Source of the DNA: Pseudomonadota bacterium
GTDB lineage: Bacteria; Pseudomonadota; Gammaproteobacteria; Pseudomonadales; Halieaceae
Length of the DNA stretch: 23,001 bases
Assembly: GCA_030591305.1 (NCBI GenBank)
Contig: JAUVBI010000013.1
Coordinates: 1 to 23,001, forward strand
Direction: 5' to 3'
The notes beneath the pieces are model-generated. The model did not search any database. It saw only the letters and a program-made list of their open reading frames with translations, and was not told where the DNA came from. The position numbers were made by a program, and so were the translations under genes. Shown here piece by piece: positions 1-7,919 of this stretch (positions are counted from its first letter, which is position 1; each line of letters opens with the position of its first letter).

Positions 1-974
1 GTGAGCTGGCTGCCAAGTCTCTTATTTTCTCCATCGATAAATTTGGCGATCGCTATTACGCGGTGGGCCAACGGGGCCATATCCTGTATTCGGATGACGA
101 CGGCGACACTTGGACGCAGGCCGATGTGCCGGTGAGAAGTGCCATTTTGTCCATCCATTTTCCTACGGCCAAACAGGGATGGGCGGTAGGCCATGAAGGC
201 GTTATTTTGCACTCGGCGGATAGCGGTGAAACCTGGGCCAAGCAGTACGATGGTATCCGTTACGGCAACGAGGGCCTGGCCTTCTACCAGAAGCTGGTGG
301 CCGACAATCCCGACAATGAGGACTACCCCTATTTTATCGAGGAGATGGAATTCGCCATCAGTCAGGGGGCGGACAAACCCCTGTTTAGTGTTTACTTTCA
401 CAACGAAAACTGGGGTCATGTGGGGGGAGCCTATGGTATGGCGCTGATTACCACCGACGGGGGTGAACACTGGGAACCCGTGATGCATCATATTGAAAAT
501 GATTCCTTCTATCACTTATTTGACTTTGCCCCCTTGCCCGGCGATGGTAAGTTTTTCCTCAGTGGCGAGGCGGGATTATTTATCGAAAGTAATATTAAAA
601 CCCAGATTAACAAGCAGGTGCACTCGGTTCCCTGGGAGGGCAGTTTTTTCGCCAGTTCAGAAACCGCCGATGAAGCTATTGTGATGGGTGGCCTGCGCGG
701 CCGGATGTTCCGCACTGATGATGTAGGGGGCACCTGGGTCGTGGTAGAAAAACCACCTACCAGTACCATTGTAGACTCCATTCTTCTGGCCAATGGCAAT
801 CTGGTTTTTGTCGGTATTGCCGGTGAAGTTATTCTAAGTACTGATAATGGCTTTAAATTTACCCAGCTGCCAATTAGCAGTGGGGGTCGAATCTATACGG
901 TGGCTGAAGGCCCCGAGGGCACGCTGCTAGTCGGTGGCCCCGCTGGCATCCAAAAACTCACCTTACCGCAATAA
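1..974 (+). CDS. YCF48-like beta-propeller protein, 5' end outside window
   Basis: The reading frame is open from base 3 to a TAA at 972-974, so the start lies to the left of the window; the GTG at 63 is internal. At least 323 residues are visible. The protein has repeated Asp-box/BNR-type blades: SDDDGDTW, SADSGETW, TTDGGEHW, TDDVGGTW and a degenerate STDNGFKF, each preceded by a glycine-rich strand such as GWAVGHEGVILHS. This is the pattern of YCF48/HCF136-like propellers. In proteobacteria such proteins are exported and of unknown role; a photosystem II function should not be transferred here. The RND exporter gene starts 24 bases downstream on the same strand, and from memory this pairing recurs in other gammaproteobacteria, so the propeller may be a periplasmic partner of the exporter (inference). 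A signal peptide, if any, is outside the window. Confidence 0.85.
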   Translation, partial: ELAAKSLIFSIDKFGDRYYAVGQRGHILYSDDDGDTWTQADVPVRSAILSIHFPTAKQGWAVGHEGVILHSADSGETWAKQYDGIRYGNEGLAFYQKLVADNPDNEDYPYFIEEMEFAISQGADKPLFSVYFHNENWGHVGGAYGMALITTDGGEHWEPVMHHIENDSFYHLFDFAPLPGDGKFFLSGEAGLFIESNIKTQINKQVHSVPWEGSFFASSETADEAIVMGGLRGRMFRTDDVGGTWVVVEKPPTSTIVDSILLANGNLVFVGIAGEVILSTDNGFKFTQLPISSGGRIYTVAEGPEGTLLVGGPAGIQKLTLPQ

Positions 975-998
975 CAAACAGATCTCGGAGAATACATA

Positions 999-3386
999 AT
1001 GGCGCATGGAACAGAGTCGGATCTGCCGGTAATTTCGGACCTCAGTGAATTTGATTATCAGTCCGGAAGCTTTCTGGAAAAATTGGTGTTCAACAACCGG
1101 GCCTTCGTGGTGGCTATGTGTGTGCTGGTTACCCTGGTGCTGGGTTTTCAGTCCACCAAAATTCAGCTGCAGGCGGGTTTCGAGAAAACCCTGCCTAAAA
1201 CACATCAGTATGTTATCAACTACCAGGACAACAAGAGTGAACTGAAGGGCCTGGGTAATAATCTGCGTATTGTAGTGGCTGTTAAGGACGGCACTATTTT
1301 TACCAAGGAAAACCTCAAGTTTTTCGAGGCGGTAAACGACGAGGTCTTCTTTATCCCCGGTGTTAACCGCAATGGCATGAAATCGCTCTTCACCCCCAAC
1401 ACCCGCTGGCGGGTAGTGACAGAGCAGGGGTTTGAGGGCGGTCCGGTTATACCCGGCGACTTTGATGGGTCCGAAAAATCCATTGCCGAGGTCAGGCGAA
1501 ATATTGCCCGGGCGGGCATTATGGGAGACCTGGTTGGCAACGATGGAAAATCTGCAGCCATTATTGTGCCCTTGCTCGATAGAAACCCCGAGACGGGTGA
1601 ACGTCTGGATTATGCCGAGTTGGGGACGAAGCTGGAGGAGATACGCGACCAATTTAGCGATGAAGCCACGGGCCGTTCCATTCATATCATCGGCTTCGCC
1701 AAACTGATTGGTGATTTGCTGGATGGCATGTTCGCCGTGATGGCTTTCTTCGCCGTGGCGGTGGTTATCGCCACTGTTTTGCTGTTTCTCTATACCCGCT
1801 GCCTGCGTTCTACCCTGATGGTAATCTTTTGTACCCTGGTGGCCGTTACCTGGCAGATGGGTATTTTAGCGACCCTGGGCTACGAGCTGGACCCATTCTC
1901 TATCCTGGTGCCGTTTTTGGTATTCGCCATTGGCGTGAGTCACGGTGCCCAGAAGCTGAACGGTGTTATGCAGGATATTGGGCGGGGTAGCCACCGTTAT
2001 ATCGCCGCCCGCTACACCTTCCGGCGGCTGTTCCTGGCCGGGGTAACAGCTCTGCTGTCTGACGGCGTGGGCTTTGCGGTTCTGATGATCATCCAGATTC
2101 AGGTGATTCAGGACCTCGCTATTACCGCCAGTATCGGCGTTTTGGTACTTATTTTTACCAACCTTATCCTGATCCCCATCGTGCTGTCTTATACCGGTGT
2201 GGGCAAAGTTTGCGCAGAGCGCGCCAGCAAGGGCGCGAAGAGCATGGAAGACATGCACTGGGTGTGGCGTTTCCTGCTGTCGTTTACCAAAAAAGGCCCT
2301 GCCACTATCGCCATTGTCGTCAGCGTCCTCATGGCGGTCGGCGGCTACTATGTGTCCAAGGACCTGCAGATCGGTGACTTGGACCCCGGTGCACCGGAAC
2401 TGCGAGCCGACTCGCGCTATAACAAGGACGTGGCCTTTGTTGTCGATAACTACTCGGTGAGTACCGATGTGTTTGCGGTGATTGTGAAAACGCCTGCCGA
2501 TGGCTGTGTCGATCACGAGATGATGAGCCTGGCCGGTGAACTGGAATGGCGTATGCGACAACTGGAGGGCGTTGAAGATATACGCGGCCTTAACGTGCGC
2601 ACCCGTGAAATCATGATGGGTATTAACGAGGGCTTCCCCAAGTGGCAGGCCATGTTCCGCAACCAGGACACCATTAACTACGCGGTGAACGAATTGGTCA
2701 CCCTGGGTTATGTGGATGTGGGCTGCTCCGTGTGGCCTATGCTGGTGTATCTGTCAGATCACAAGGCCGCTACCCTGACCCGTGTGGTCGACACGCTGGA
2801 AACCTTTAACGAGGAGTGGGGCGACAATGTGAAGGTAGAGTTCCTGGGTGCAGCGGGCAGTTCTGGCTTCGAAGCGGCTACCAATATTGTGGTGGAGAAA
2901 GCCAATCGCGAGATGTTGTTCTATGTCTATGGTGCAGTGATTGCATTATGTCTGCTGACCTTCCGTTCGGTGGCCGGTGTGGTGTGTGCGGTACTGCCGC
3001 TAATGCTTACCTCTATCTTGTGTGAAGCCTTGATGGTATGGCTGGGCATTGGTGTGAAGGTGGCGACTCTGCCGGTGATAGCACTGGGTGTGGGTATAGG
3101 GGTGGATTACGCCCTGTATGTACTCACGGTGATACTGGCCAAAGAGAAGCAGGGTATGGACCTTACCACGGCCTACTACGAAACCCTGAACTTCACCGGC
3201 CGTGTTGTGGCGCTAATTGGCGTGACGCTGGCGGCGGGTGTGATTACCTGGGCGGCATCGCCCATCAAGTTCCAGGCCGACATGGGTATTTTGCTTACCT
3301 TTATGTTTATCTGGAATATGTTCGGCGCATTGATCCTGATGCCGGCTTTGGCCTTTTTCCTGGTCAAGCCCAAGAAGGAGCATTAG
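999..3386 (+). CDS. RND superfamily (MMPL-type) exporter
   Basis: This 795-residue protein starts at an ATG preceded by a CGGAG ribosome binding site. It has the duplicated RND layout. There is one membrane helix at about residues 35-50, a periplasmic domain to about 240, a block of helices at about 244-397, a second entry helix at about 430-450, a second periplasmic domain, and a final helix block at about 634-790. The glycine-rich helix segments (VIALGVGIGVDYALYV and VPFLVFAIGVSHG) match the GxxxD-type helix 4 region of MMPL and sterol-sensing-domain transporters; the first half has S-H where the second has D-Y. It is shorter than the roughly 1,000-residue HAE drug pumps, which fits the MMPL/HpnN branch that moves lipids or other hydrophobic molecules. 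The substrate is unknown. No fusion protein or outer-membrane channel is encoded beside it. It is probably co-transcribed with the propeller gene upstream. Confidence 0.9.
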   Translation: MAHGTESDLPVISDLSEFDYQSGSFLEKLVFNNRAFVVAMCVLVTLVLGFQSTKIQLQAGFEKTLPKTHQYVINYQDNKSELKGLGNNLRIVVAVKDGTIFTKENLKFFEAVNDEVFFIPGVNRNGMKSLFTPNTRWRVVTEQGFEGGPVIPGDFDGSEKSIAEVRRNIARAGIMGDLVGNDGKSAAIIVPLLDRNPETGERLDYAELGTKLEEIRDQFSDEATGRSIHIIGFAKLIGDLLDGMFAVMAFFAVAVVIATVLLFLYTRCLRSTLMVIFCTLVAVTWQMGILATLGYELDPFSILVPFLVFAIGVSHGAQKLNGVMQDIGRGSHRYIAARYTFRRLFLAGVTALLSDGVGFAVLMIIQIQVIQDLAITASIGVLVLIFTNLILIPIVLSYTGVGKVCAERASKGAKSMEDMHWVWRFLLSFTKKGPATIAIVVSVLMAVGGYYVSKDLQIGDLDPGAPELRADSRYNKDVAFVVDNYSVSTDVFAVIVKTPADGCVDHEMMSLAGELEWRMRQLEGVEDIRGLNVRTREIMMGINEGFPKWQAMFRNQDTINYAVNELVTLGYVDVGCSVWPMLVYLSDHKAATLTRVVDTLETFNEEWGDNVKVEFLGAAGSSGFEAATNIVVEKANREMLFYVYGAVIALCLLTFRSVAGVVCAVLPLMLTSILCEALMVWLGIGVKVATLPVIALGVGIGVDYALYVLTVILAKEKQGMDLTTAYYETLNFTGRVVALIGVTLAAGVITWAASPIKFQADMGILLTFMFIWNMFGALILMPALAFFLVKPKKEH

Positions 3387-3420
3387 CCCTTAACTGGCGA
3401 ATGAGTTAGGCGCCGCATAT

Positions 3421-3454
3421 AATGGCCATCGGGTAATCGGTGGCCATTTTTTTT
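3421..3454 (+). terminator. Intrinsic terminator after the RND exporter gene
   Basis: A perfect 8-bp stem, AATGGCCA (3421-3428) with TGGCCATT (3441-3448), has a 12-base loop and runs into eight T residues (3447-3454). It lies 35 bases after the exporter stop and should separate that unit from the TonB operon. A TATAAT hexamer (3418-3423) overlaps its left arm; see findings. Confidence 0.85.
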
Positions 3455-3479
3455 GCTTGTGTAACACGGAGTTGTTTGG

Positions 3480-4121
3480 ATGAATTCAGCTATTAAAATC
3501 GCGGCGAGTATTTTTGTAGTCTCTCTTGTCGCTGCCTGTGCGACTCCCCGTGTGCAAGAAGAGGTGAGTGCCGAATTTTCGGTTGAGGGCTTACACAAGG
3601 TGAGCTCTTCCGGTTTTGACCAGGCTTATGTGTATCCCGGTGCCAAGCTGTCATCTTACCCGGCAGTTAATATCATGCCGCTTCAATCTGCCAATGCAAA
3701 GGTCACCAATACGGTGGTCAGTGGCACTACGCGTCAGGATTGGCAGATGACAGATGAAAGAGTGGCGAACCTTGCCAATGCCTGGGCTTCCGCCATGGAC
3801 AGGGCATTTGCGAAGTACACCCAAGGTGCTGAGGGGAAGCAAGTGCTGCGGGTCACTGCTGAGATAACCCGGGTTATTCCGGGGCGAACATCGGAAACTT
3901 CCACTGCTGGTGGCGGTAAGCCCGCAATGGGATCTGCAGAGAGCGTGGATATAGAGGCCGAATTCCGGCTCTACGATCAGAGCAGTGACAAACTGTTAGC
4001 ACTTATTCGGGACCGGAGAGCTATCTCGATTTTATTATGGACCCGGGCAGGGGGTGCCGAAATGGGCAATCTGTTTAATTCCTGGGCGGGTTCTTTACAG
4101 CATAGAATATCGGGAAAGTAA
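3480..4121 (+). CDS. DUF3313-like outer-membrane lipoprotein
   Basis: The 213-residue protein has a lipoprotein signal peptide. A hydrophobic stretch ends in the lipobox V-A-A-C with Cys20, and Ala follows the cysteine, so sorting to the outer membrane is expected rather than retention in the inner membrane. The mature part contains SGFDQAYVYPGAKLSSYPAV and later a long amphipathic region, which resembles the DUF3313 lipoprotein family by eye; its function is not known. A CGGAG site precedes the ATG. Its stop lies only 3 bases before the DUF3450 gene, so it appears to be the first gene of the TonB operon. That suggests a role at the outer-membrane end of the energy-transduction complex, but this is inference from position. 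The lipoprotein call is firm; the family assignment is less so. Confidence 0.75.
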   Translation: MNSAIKIAASIFVVSLVAACATPRVQEEVSAEFSVEGLHKVSSSGFDQAYVYPGAKLSSYPAVNIMPLQSANAKVTNTVVSGTTRQDWQMTDERVANLANAWASAMDRAFAKYTQGAEGKQVLRVTAEITRVIPGRTSETSTAGGGKPAMGSAESVDIEAEFRLYDQSSDKLLALIRDRRAISILLWTRAGGAEMGNLFNSWAGSLQHRISGK

Positions 4122-4124
4122 GGG

Positions 4125-4937
4125 ATGAGTCGCCAGAAAAAAGAAAGCTCTTCAACTGGAAACGGTATTAAACATAGCTTGATCAAATGTGTTTGGGGCG
4201 CCCTCTTCTTGCCTATGGCCTTGGCCAGTGCTTCTGCCGCCGACCTCAAAGACAGTCTGGGGGTAGTTTCCAGCACCAATAGCAGTGCGGTTGAATCGCA
4301 GAAAAAAATTAATGAACTGTCCCGTGAAACCCGGGGTTTGTTGGAGGAATATCGCAAGCTGCATGAGGGCACAGATTACCAGGTGGCATACGCCCGTGAG
4401 CTTCAGGATCTGGAGCTTGTTCAGCAGCAAGAAATAGAACATTTACACAGGCAAATTGCCCAGGCAAAAATTACCCGACAACGCATTATACCCCTGATGC
4501 GCAGTATGACCGAGGCACTGGAAAAATTTGTGATACTGGATCTGCCTTTTCACCAGGAAGATCGCATCAGTGCGGTGTTGCAATTGAAGGTGCGACTTAA
4601 TCAACCCGATTTGTCTGTGTCGACCCGGTTCCGTCTGCTGCTTGAAGCCTACCAGTTAGAGCAGGACTATGGTGGCAATATTGAGGCTTGGCGCGGCTCG
4701 CTGCAGCTAGAGAGCGAGGAGCTGTCGGTGCAATATCTGCGGGTGGGCAGGGTAGCCCTGTACTTCCAGACTCTGGATGGAAAAAGAAGCGGCTACTGGA
4801 GCACTGTGGACGATCACTGGATTACCCTTGAACCCCAGTACAATCGGGAGCTGGCACAGGCACTGCGCGTTGCCAGAAACCAGGTGGCGCCACAATTGCT
4901 GCAACTGCCCCTGTTGGTGCCGGGGAGTGAATTATGA
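4125..4937 (+). CDS. DUF3450 periplasmic protein of TtpC-type TonB system
   Basis: The 270-residue product has a signal peptide with a long basic N-terminal region, a hydrophobic core at about residues 22-35 and a likely cleavage after ASASA at about 38. A coiled coil at about 50-125 is rich in Glu, Gln and Arg, and is followed by the conserved block with FHQEDRISAVLQL and a C-terminal domain containing RVALYFQTLDG and YWSTVDDHW. These segments match DUF3450, the family encoded first in Vibrio TonB2-type clusters immediately before ttpC. The same order is present here. The start is the ATG 3 bases after the lipoprotein stop, and the end overlaps ttpC by 4 bases (ATGA), consistent with translational coupling. 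The biochemical role is not established; a periplasmic scaffold for TtpC is inferred. Confidence 0.85.
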   Translation: MSRQKKESSSTGNGIKHSLIKCVWGALFLPMALASASAADLKDSLGVVSSTNSSAVESQKKINELSRETRGLLEEYRKLHEGTDYQVAYARELQDLELVQQQEIEHLHRQIAQAKITRQRIIPLMRSMTEALEKFVILDLPFHQEDRISAVLQLKVRLNQPDLSVSTRFRLLLEAYQLEQDYGGNIEAWRGSLQLESEELSVQYLRVGRVALYFQTLDGKRSGYWSTVDDHWITLEPQYNRELAQALRVARNQVAPQLLQLPLLVPGSEL

Positions 4938-6307
4938 GAGGGCCGATAGTCGCAATTCTGGCTCTGTGCCTATTTCTTCCGGCATGGGTGAACTCTCAGG
5001 AAGCGCCACCGGAGCAACAGATTACCGATCTGGACGAGCTGTTGTTATCTGTACGGGAACAACAAAGGCAACAGCGTGCACGCAACAAGCAAAGAGAGCA
5101 GCAGTTCCTGCAAGATAAAAAGCAGCAGCAGGCTTTATTAACTAAAGCCAGGCGAGACTTTGAGCGCAGGCAGAGAGAGAATCAGCCGCTGGTTGCTACC
5201 ACCGAACGCAATCGGCTTGCAATAGACCAGCTTAAAAAGCAGTTGCAGAATGTAGTAGCAGACATGGGCGACCTGTCCAGCACCTTCCATGAATTTGCTG
5301 GCGATTTTTCGGCGGTGTTGCAAGAGTCCATGATAAGCGTTCAGTTACCGGGGCGCAGTGAAACAATGCGCGCACTGGCGGGCAGTAGTGGCCAGGCCAC
5401 CATTGCTGAGATTGAAGTCCTGTGGTTATTGCTGCAGGAAGAGATGACAGAAGCGGGAAAAATTACCCATTTTGAGGCATCGGTGGTTGCCGCCGATGGC
5501 ACTGCACAGCAACGCGAGGTGCTGAGGATAGGGACGTTCTCAGCCTACAGTGGCAGTGACTTCCTACGCTATATACCGGAAACGGGTGAACTGTTGGTGC
5601 TAACTCGCCAGCCCGCAACGCGCCACCGCTTAGCGGTGGGAGATTTTAACGCTGAACCGGGTGCAATCAAGCTTATTTCTCTGGACCCATCCCGCGGCAA
5701 CTTGCTGGGCATGTTGAGCTACACACCTAGTCTGACAGAGCGCATTGAGCAGGGCGGAACCATAGCCCTGATTATTTTGGGTCTGGGTGCACTGGGGCTG
5801 TTGATGACCATCTGGAGGGGCGCTTACCTGGTCAATGTATCCGTTCGTATAAAGCGTCAGTTAGCTAGGGTGGACAATCCCAATGCAGGTAATCCGCTGG
5901 GCCGTGTGTTGCTGTCGGTGCGGGGTGTTTCCCTGGATCAAGAAGAGCTATTGCAACTCAAGCTAGACGAGGCGGTGCTTACCGAGGTTCCCGCACTGGA
6001 GCGTGGAAACGGCGTTATAAAATTATTGGCCGCCACATCACCCCTGTTGGGGCTATTGGGTACCGTCACCGGTATGATCCTGACCTTCCAGGCCATCAGC
6101 TTGTTTGGTACCAGCGACCCGAAGCTTATGGCGGGAGGTATTTCCCAGGCCTTGATAACCACGGTGTTGGGCCTGGTTGTCGCTATCCCCCTATTGTTTG
6201 GACACAGCATCATTGCCTATATGTCACGCTCGATCATTCAGCGCCTGGATGAACAGTGTGCCGGCGTGTTGGCGCGAACCGCCGAGGGGCAGGGGAAAAG
6301 TAGCTAG
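4934..6307 (+). CDS. ttpC: TtpC, large MotA/TolQ/ExbB-family subunit of the TonB2 complex
   Basis: The 457-residue protein starts with a signal-like hydrophobic segment (about residues 4-20). A Gln/Arg-rich coiled coil follows (about 25-105), then a periplasmic domain to about 270. The membrane part is ExbB-like, with helices at about 276-300, 355-385 (LLAATSPLLGLLGTVTGMI) and 400-425 (ISQALITTVLGLVVAIPLL). ExbB or TolQ proteins are only about 230 residues; this N-terminal extension is the hallmark of TtpC, which in Vibrio is required for TonB2-dependent transport along with ExbB2 and ExbD2. It would work in the inner membrane and reach into the periplasm. The start overlaps the DUF3450 stop by 4 bases, and the stop overlaps the exbB start by one base (TAGTG). 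Confidence 0.88.
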   Translation: MRGPIVAILALCLFLPAWVNSQEAPPEQQITDLDELLLSVREQQRQQRARNKQREQQFLQDKKQQQALLTKARRDFERRQRENQPLVATTERNRLAIDQLKKQLQNVVADMGDLSSTFHEFAGDFSAVLQESMISVQLPGRSETMRALAGSSGQATIAEIEVLWLLLQEEMTEAGKITHFEASVVAADGTAQQREVLRIGTFSAYSGSDFLRYIPETGELLVLTRQPATRHRLAVGDFNAEPGAIKLISLDPSRGNLLGMLSYTPSLTERIEQGGTIALIILGLGALGLLMTIWRGAYLVNVSVRIKRQLARVDNPNAGNPLGRVLLSVRGVSLDQEELLQLKLDEAVLTEVPALERGNGVIKLLAATSPLLGLLGTVTGMILTFQAISLFGTSDPKLMAGGISQALITTVLGLVVAIPLLFGHSIIAYMSRSIIQRLDEQCAGVLARTAEGQGKSS

Positions 6308-6825
6308 TGGAACTCTTTCTATCAATCCAGGACTTTATCGACCAGGGAGGGCCGATATTGTGGGTGTTATTTGCTGCCTGCTTGCTGCTGTGGCTACTTA
6401 TTCTGGAGCGTGCGCTGTTTGTACGTATCATCTGGCCAGGCCGGGCCAGGGCGATGGTGGCGCAGTGGGATGCCAGGCAAGACCGGAGTTCCTGGAGGGC
6501 CAGGAAAATACGTGAGGCCACTGTGTCTGAGGGCAAATTGGAATTACATGCCTTGCTACCCTTTATCCAGGTGCTGGTTGCGCTGTGCCCTCTGCTGGGG
6601 TTGTTGGGTACCGTGCTGGGCATGATCGGTGTATTTGAAGTGATAGCGGTGAGCGGGAATGACGATGCCCAGGCCATGGCGCGGGGCGTATACCGGGCCA
6701 CCATCCCCACCATGGCAGGTTTGGTGGTGGCACTTTCAGGCATTTATTTTGCAACTCGTCTGCGCCGCCTGGCTGACCGTGAAGCCACTCACCTGCAAAG
6801 TGCCCTGGTGCTGCATGAGCGCTAA
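6307..6825 (+). CDS. exbB: ExbB-type proton channel subunit
   Basis: The 172-residue protein starts at a GTG whose first base is the last base of the ttpC stop codon. It has three membrane helices: about residues 17-35, 78-105 (containing CPLLGLLGTVLGMIGVF) and 118-150 (TIPTMAGLVVALSGIYFAT). The second helix carries the GLLGTVxGMI signature of the MotA/TolQ/ExbB family. The short length and reduced N-terminal part match the compact ExbB2 proteins of TtpC-type systems rather than the roughly 240-residue E. coli ExbB. With ExbD it should form the proton-conducting stator that energises TonB. The reading frame runs 11 bases into exbD. Confidence 0.92.
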   Translation: MELFLSIQDFIDQGGPILWVLFAACLLLWLLILERALFVRIIWPGRARAMVAQWDARQDRSSWRARKIREATVSEGKLELHALLPFIQVLVALCPLLGLLGTVLGMIGVFEVIAVSGNDDAQAMARGVYRATIPTMAGLVVALSGIYFATRLRRLADREATHLQSALVLHER

Positions 6826-7225
6826 ACGCCATATACCCGCCCAGGAAGACACCGAGCTGGATATGACGCCCATGCTGGATATCGTGTTCATCATGCTGAT
6901 CTTTTTTATCGTTACCACCTCCTTTGTCAAGGAGTCGGGTGTGACCGTGAGCATGCCCCAGGCCGAGACCGCGTCACAACAGGACAACACAAATATCTTT
7001 ATCGCAATTACCCGTCAGGGTGAAGTGTGGATAGACCGGCGCCCTGTTGACCCGCGCTCAGTGCGAGCCATTGTCGCGCGCTTGCACGCCGACAACCCCG
7101 AGGGCTCGGTTATAATTCAGTCCGATGAAGAGGCTGCCACGGGCATACTGGTCGATGTGATGGATCAGGTGCGCCTTGCCGGGGTAGAGGGAATTGCTAT
7201 CGCGGCTGATAGAAAGGCGGAGTGA
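6815..7225 (+). CDS. exbD: ExbD biopolymer transport protein
   Basis: I place the start at the ATG at 6815, giving 136 residues beginning MSAKRHIPAQED. An in-frame extension to 6659 exists, but it would lie wholly inside exbB and encodes a Trp/Pro-rich stretch unlike ExbD. The start overlaps the exbB stop by 11 bases. The protein has the family layout: a short cytoplasmic tail, the motif DMTPMLDIVFIMLIFF at about residues 16-31 with the membrane Asp22 that corresponds to the proton-carrying aspartate of ExbD/TolR, and a periplasmic domain ending in an amphipathic segment (VDVMDQVRLAGVEGIAIA). It pairs with ExbB and TtpC to drive TonB. Confidence 0.93.
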   Translation: MSAKRHIPAQEDTELDMTPMLDIVFIMLIFFIVTTSFVKESGVTVSMPQAETASQQDNTNIFIAITRQGEVWIDRRPVDPRSVRAIVARLHADNPEGSVIIQSDEEAATGILVDVMDQVRLAGVEGIAIAADRKAE

Positions 7226-7235
7226 GAATCGGGCA

Positions 7236-7919
7236 ATGCGTTTTATTCCGTCCTTTGTTGGTGCATTGTTAATCACAGTTGCAGTCTTCCTGTTTATGCA
7301 GGGTCTGATTGAACGGGGTAAGGAGGAGGGAGTGCAACTGCTGGTGCACACCGGCGTGGAGATATTCCACCCCGAGCCGGAGGAAGTAGAGCCAGAGATT
7401 CAGGAGGACAAACTTGAAGAGCCCCCGGAGGAGCCGGTGATGGATGCCCTGGATTTGACTGCTCCCAGCCCACCCACACCAGAGCCGGCCACAGAATTGG
7501 AACTGCCAGCTTTGGATCTTGGCCTGGGCGATATCAATATTCGAGCGGTAGGCGAGCACTGGAGTGCCCCTGTGGGCAGCGCCGGGGTCCCGATTGCCGG
7601 CAATGGCGATGCCCAGGGCTATGTAGAGGTTATACCCTTCAATACACGGCGTCCCAACGTGCCAGAGGCTGCCTGGCAGAATAAAGTCAATGGCTGGGTG
7701 TTGGTCGCATTTTCTATCACAGCCCAGGGCAATACACGTGATATCAGGGTGCTCGATGCCAATCCCAGGGGCGTCTTCGAGGAGAAAGTTGTGGCCGCAG
7801 TAAACGACTGGCAGTACACGCTCAATTTTTCCTCCAGGGCCAGGGGCGAGGTGATTCTCACCCAGAAGGTGGAAGTGGAATGGAAGAACTACCCACAGAA
7901 TATTCCCAATGTGGACTAA
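7236..7919 (+). CDS. tonB: TonB energy transducer (TonB2 type)
   Basis: I prefer the ATG at 7236 (227 residues, MRFIPSFVGA), 10 bases after the exbD stop. The longer in-frame start at 7194 would add a charged 14-residue leader inside exbD. One membrane anchor spans about residues 5-24. An acidic, proline-rich periplasmic linker follows (about 45-90; for example HPEPEEVEPEIQ and PSPPTPEPATE). The C-terminal domain at about 128-215 has the TonB pattern: RRPNVPEAAWQNKVNGWVLV, a glycine turn (TAQGNTRDIRVL), and the closing FEEKVVAAVNDWQY. TonB spans the periplasm and contacts the TonB box of outer-membrane receptors. The linker is short compared with E. coli TonB, as in TonB2 proteins. The stop overlaps the next gene by 11 bases. 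Confidence 0.92.
   Translation: MRFIPSFVGALLITVAVFLFMQGLIERGKEEGVQLLVHTGVEIFHPEPEEVEPEIQEDKLEEPPEEPVMDALDLTAPSPPTPEPATELELPALDLGLGDINIRAVGEHWSAPVGSAGVPIAGNGDAQGYVEVIPFNTRRPNVPEAAWQNKVNGWVLVAFSITAQGNTRDIRVLDANPRGVFEEKVVAAVNDWQYTLNFSSRARGEVILTQKVEVEWKNYPQNIPNVD

Noticed and set aside
963..1685. 240-codon minus-strand open frame over the propeller/exporter junction
   Set aside because: It is antisense to the exporter start and has no recognisable domain or start context.
1866..2561. 231-codon open frame on the minus strand inside the RND exporter gene
   Set aside because: It is fully antisense to a well-supported membrane protein gene. Its His/Gln/Asp-rich composition is what antisense translation of hydrophobic codons gives, and no ribosome binding site or family motif is seen.
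4777..5118. 113-codon plus-strand open frame across the DUF3450/ttpC junction
   Set aside because: It lies in an alternative frame over two well-supported genes and has no coding features of its own.
6659..6814. Long N-terminal extension of exbD
   Set aside because: It lies entirely within exbB, encodes a Trp/Pro-rich stretch unlike ExbD, and the ATG at 6815 gives a normal ExbD length.
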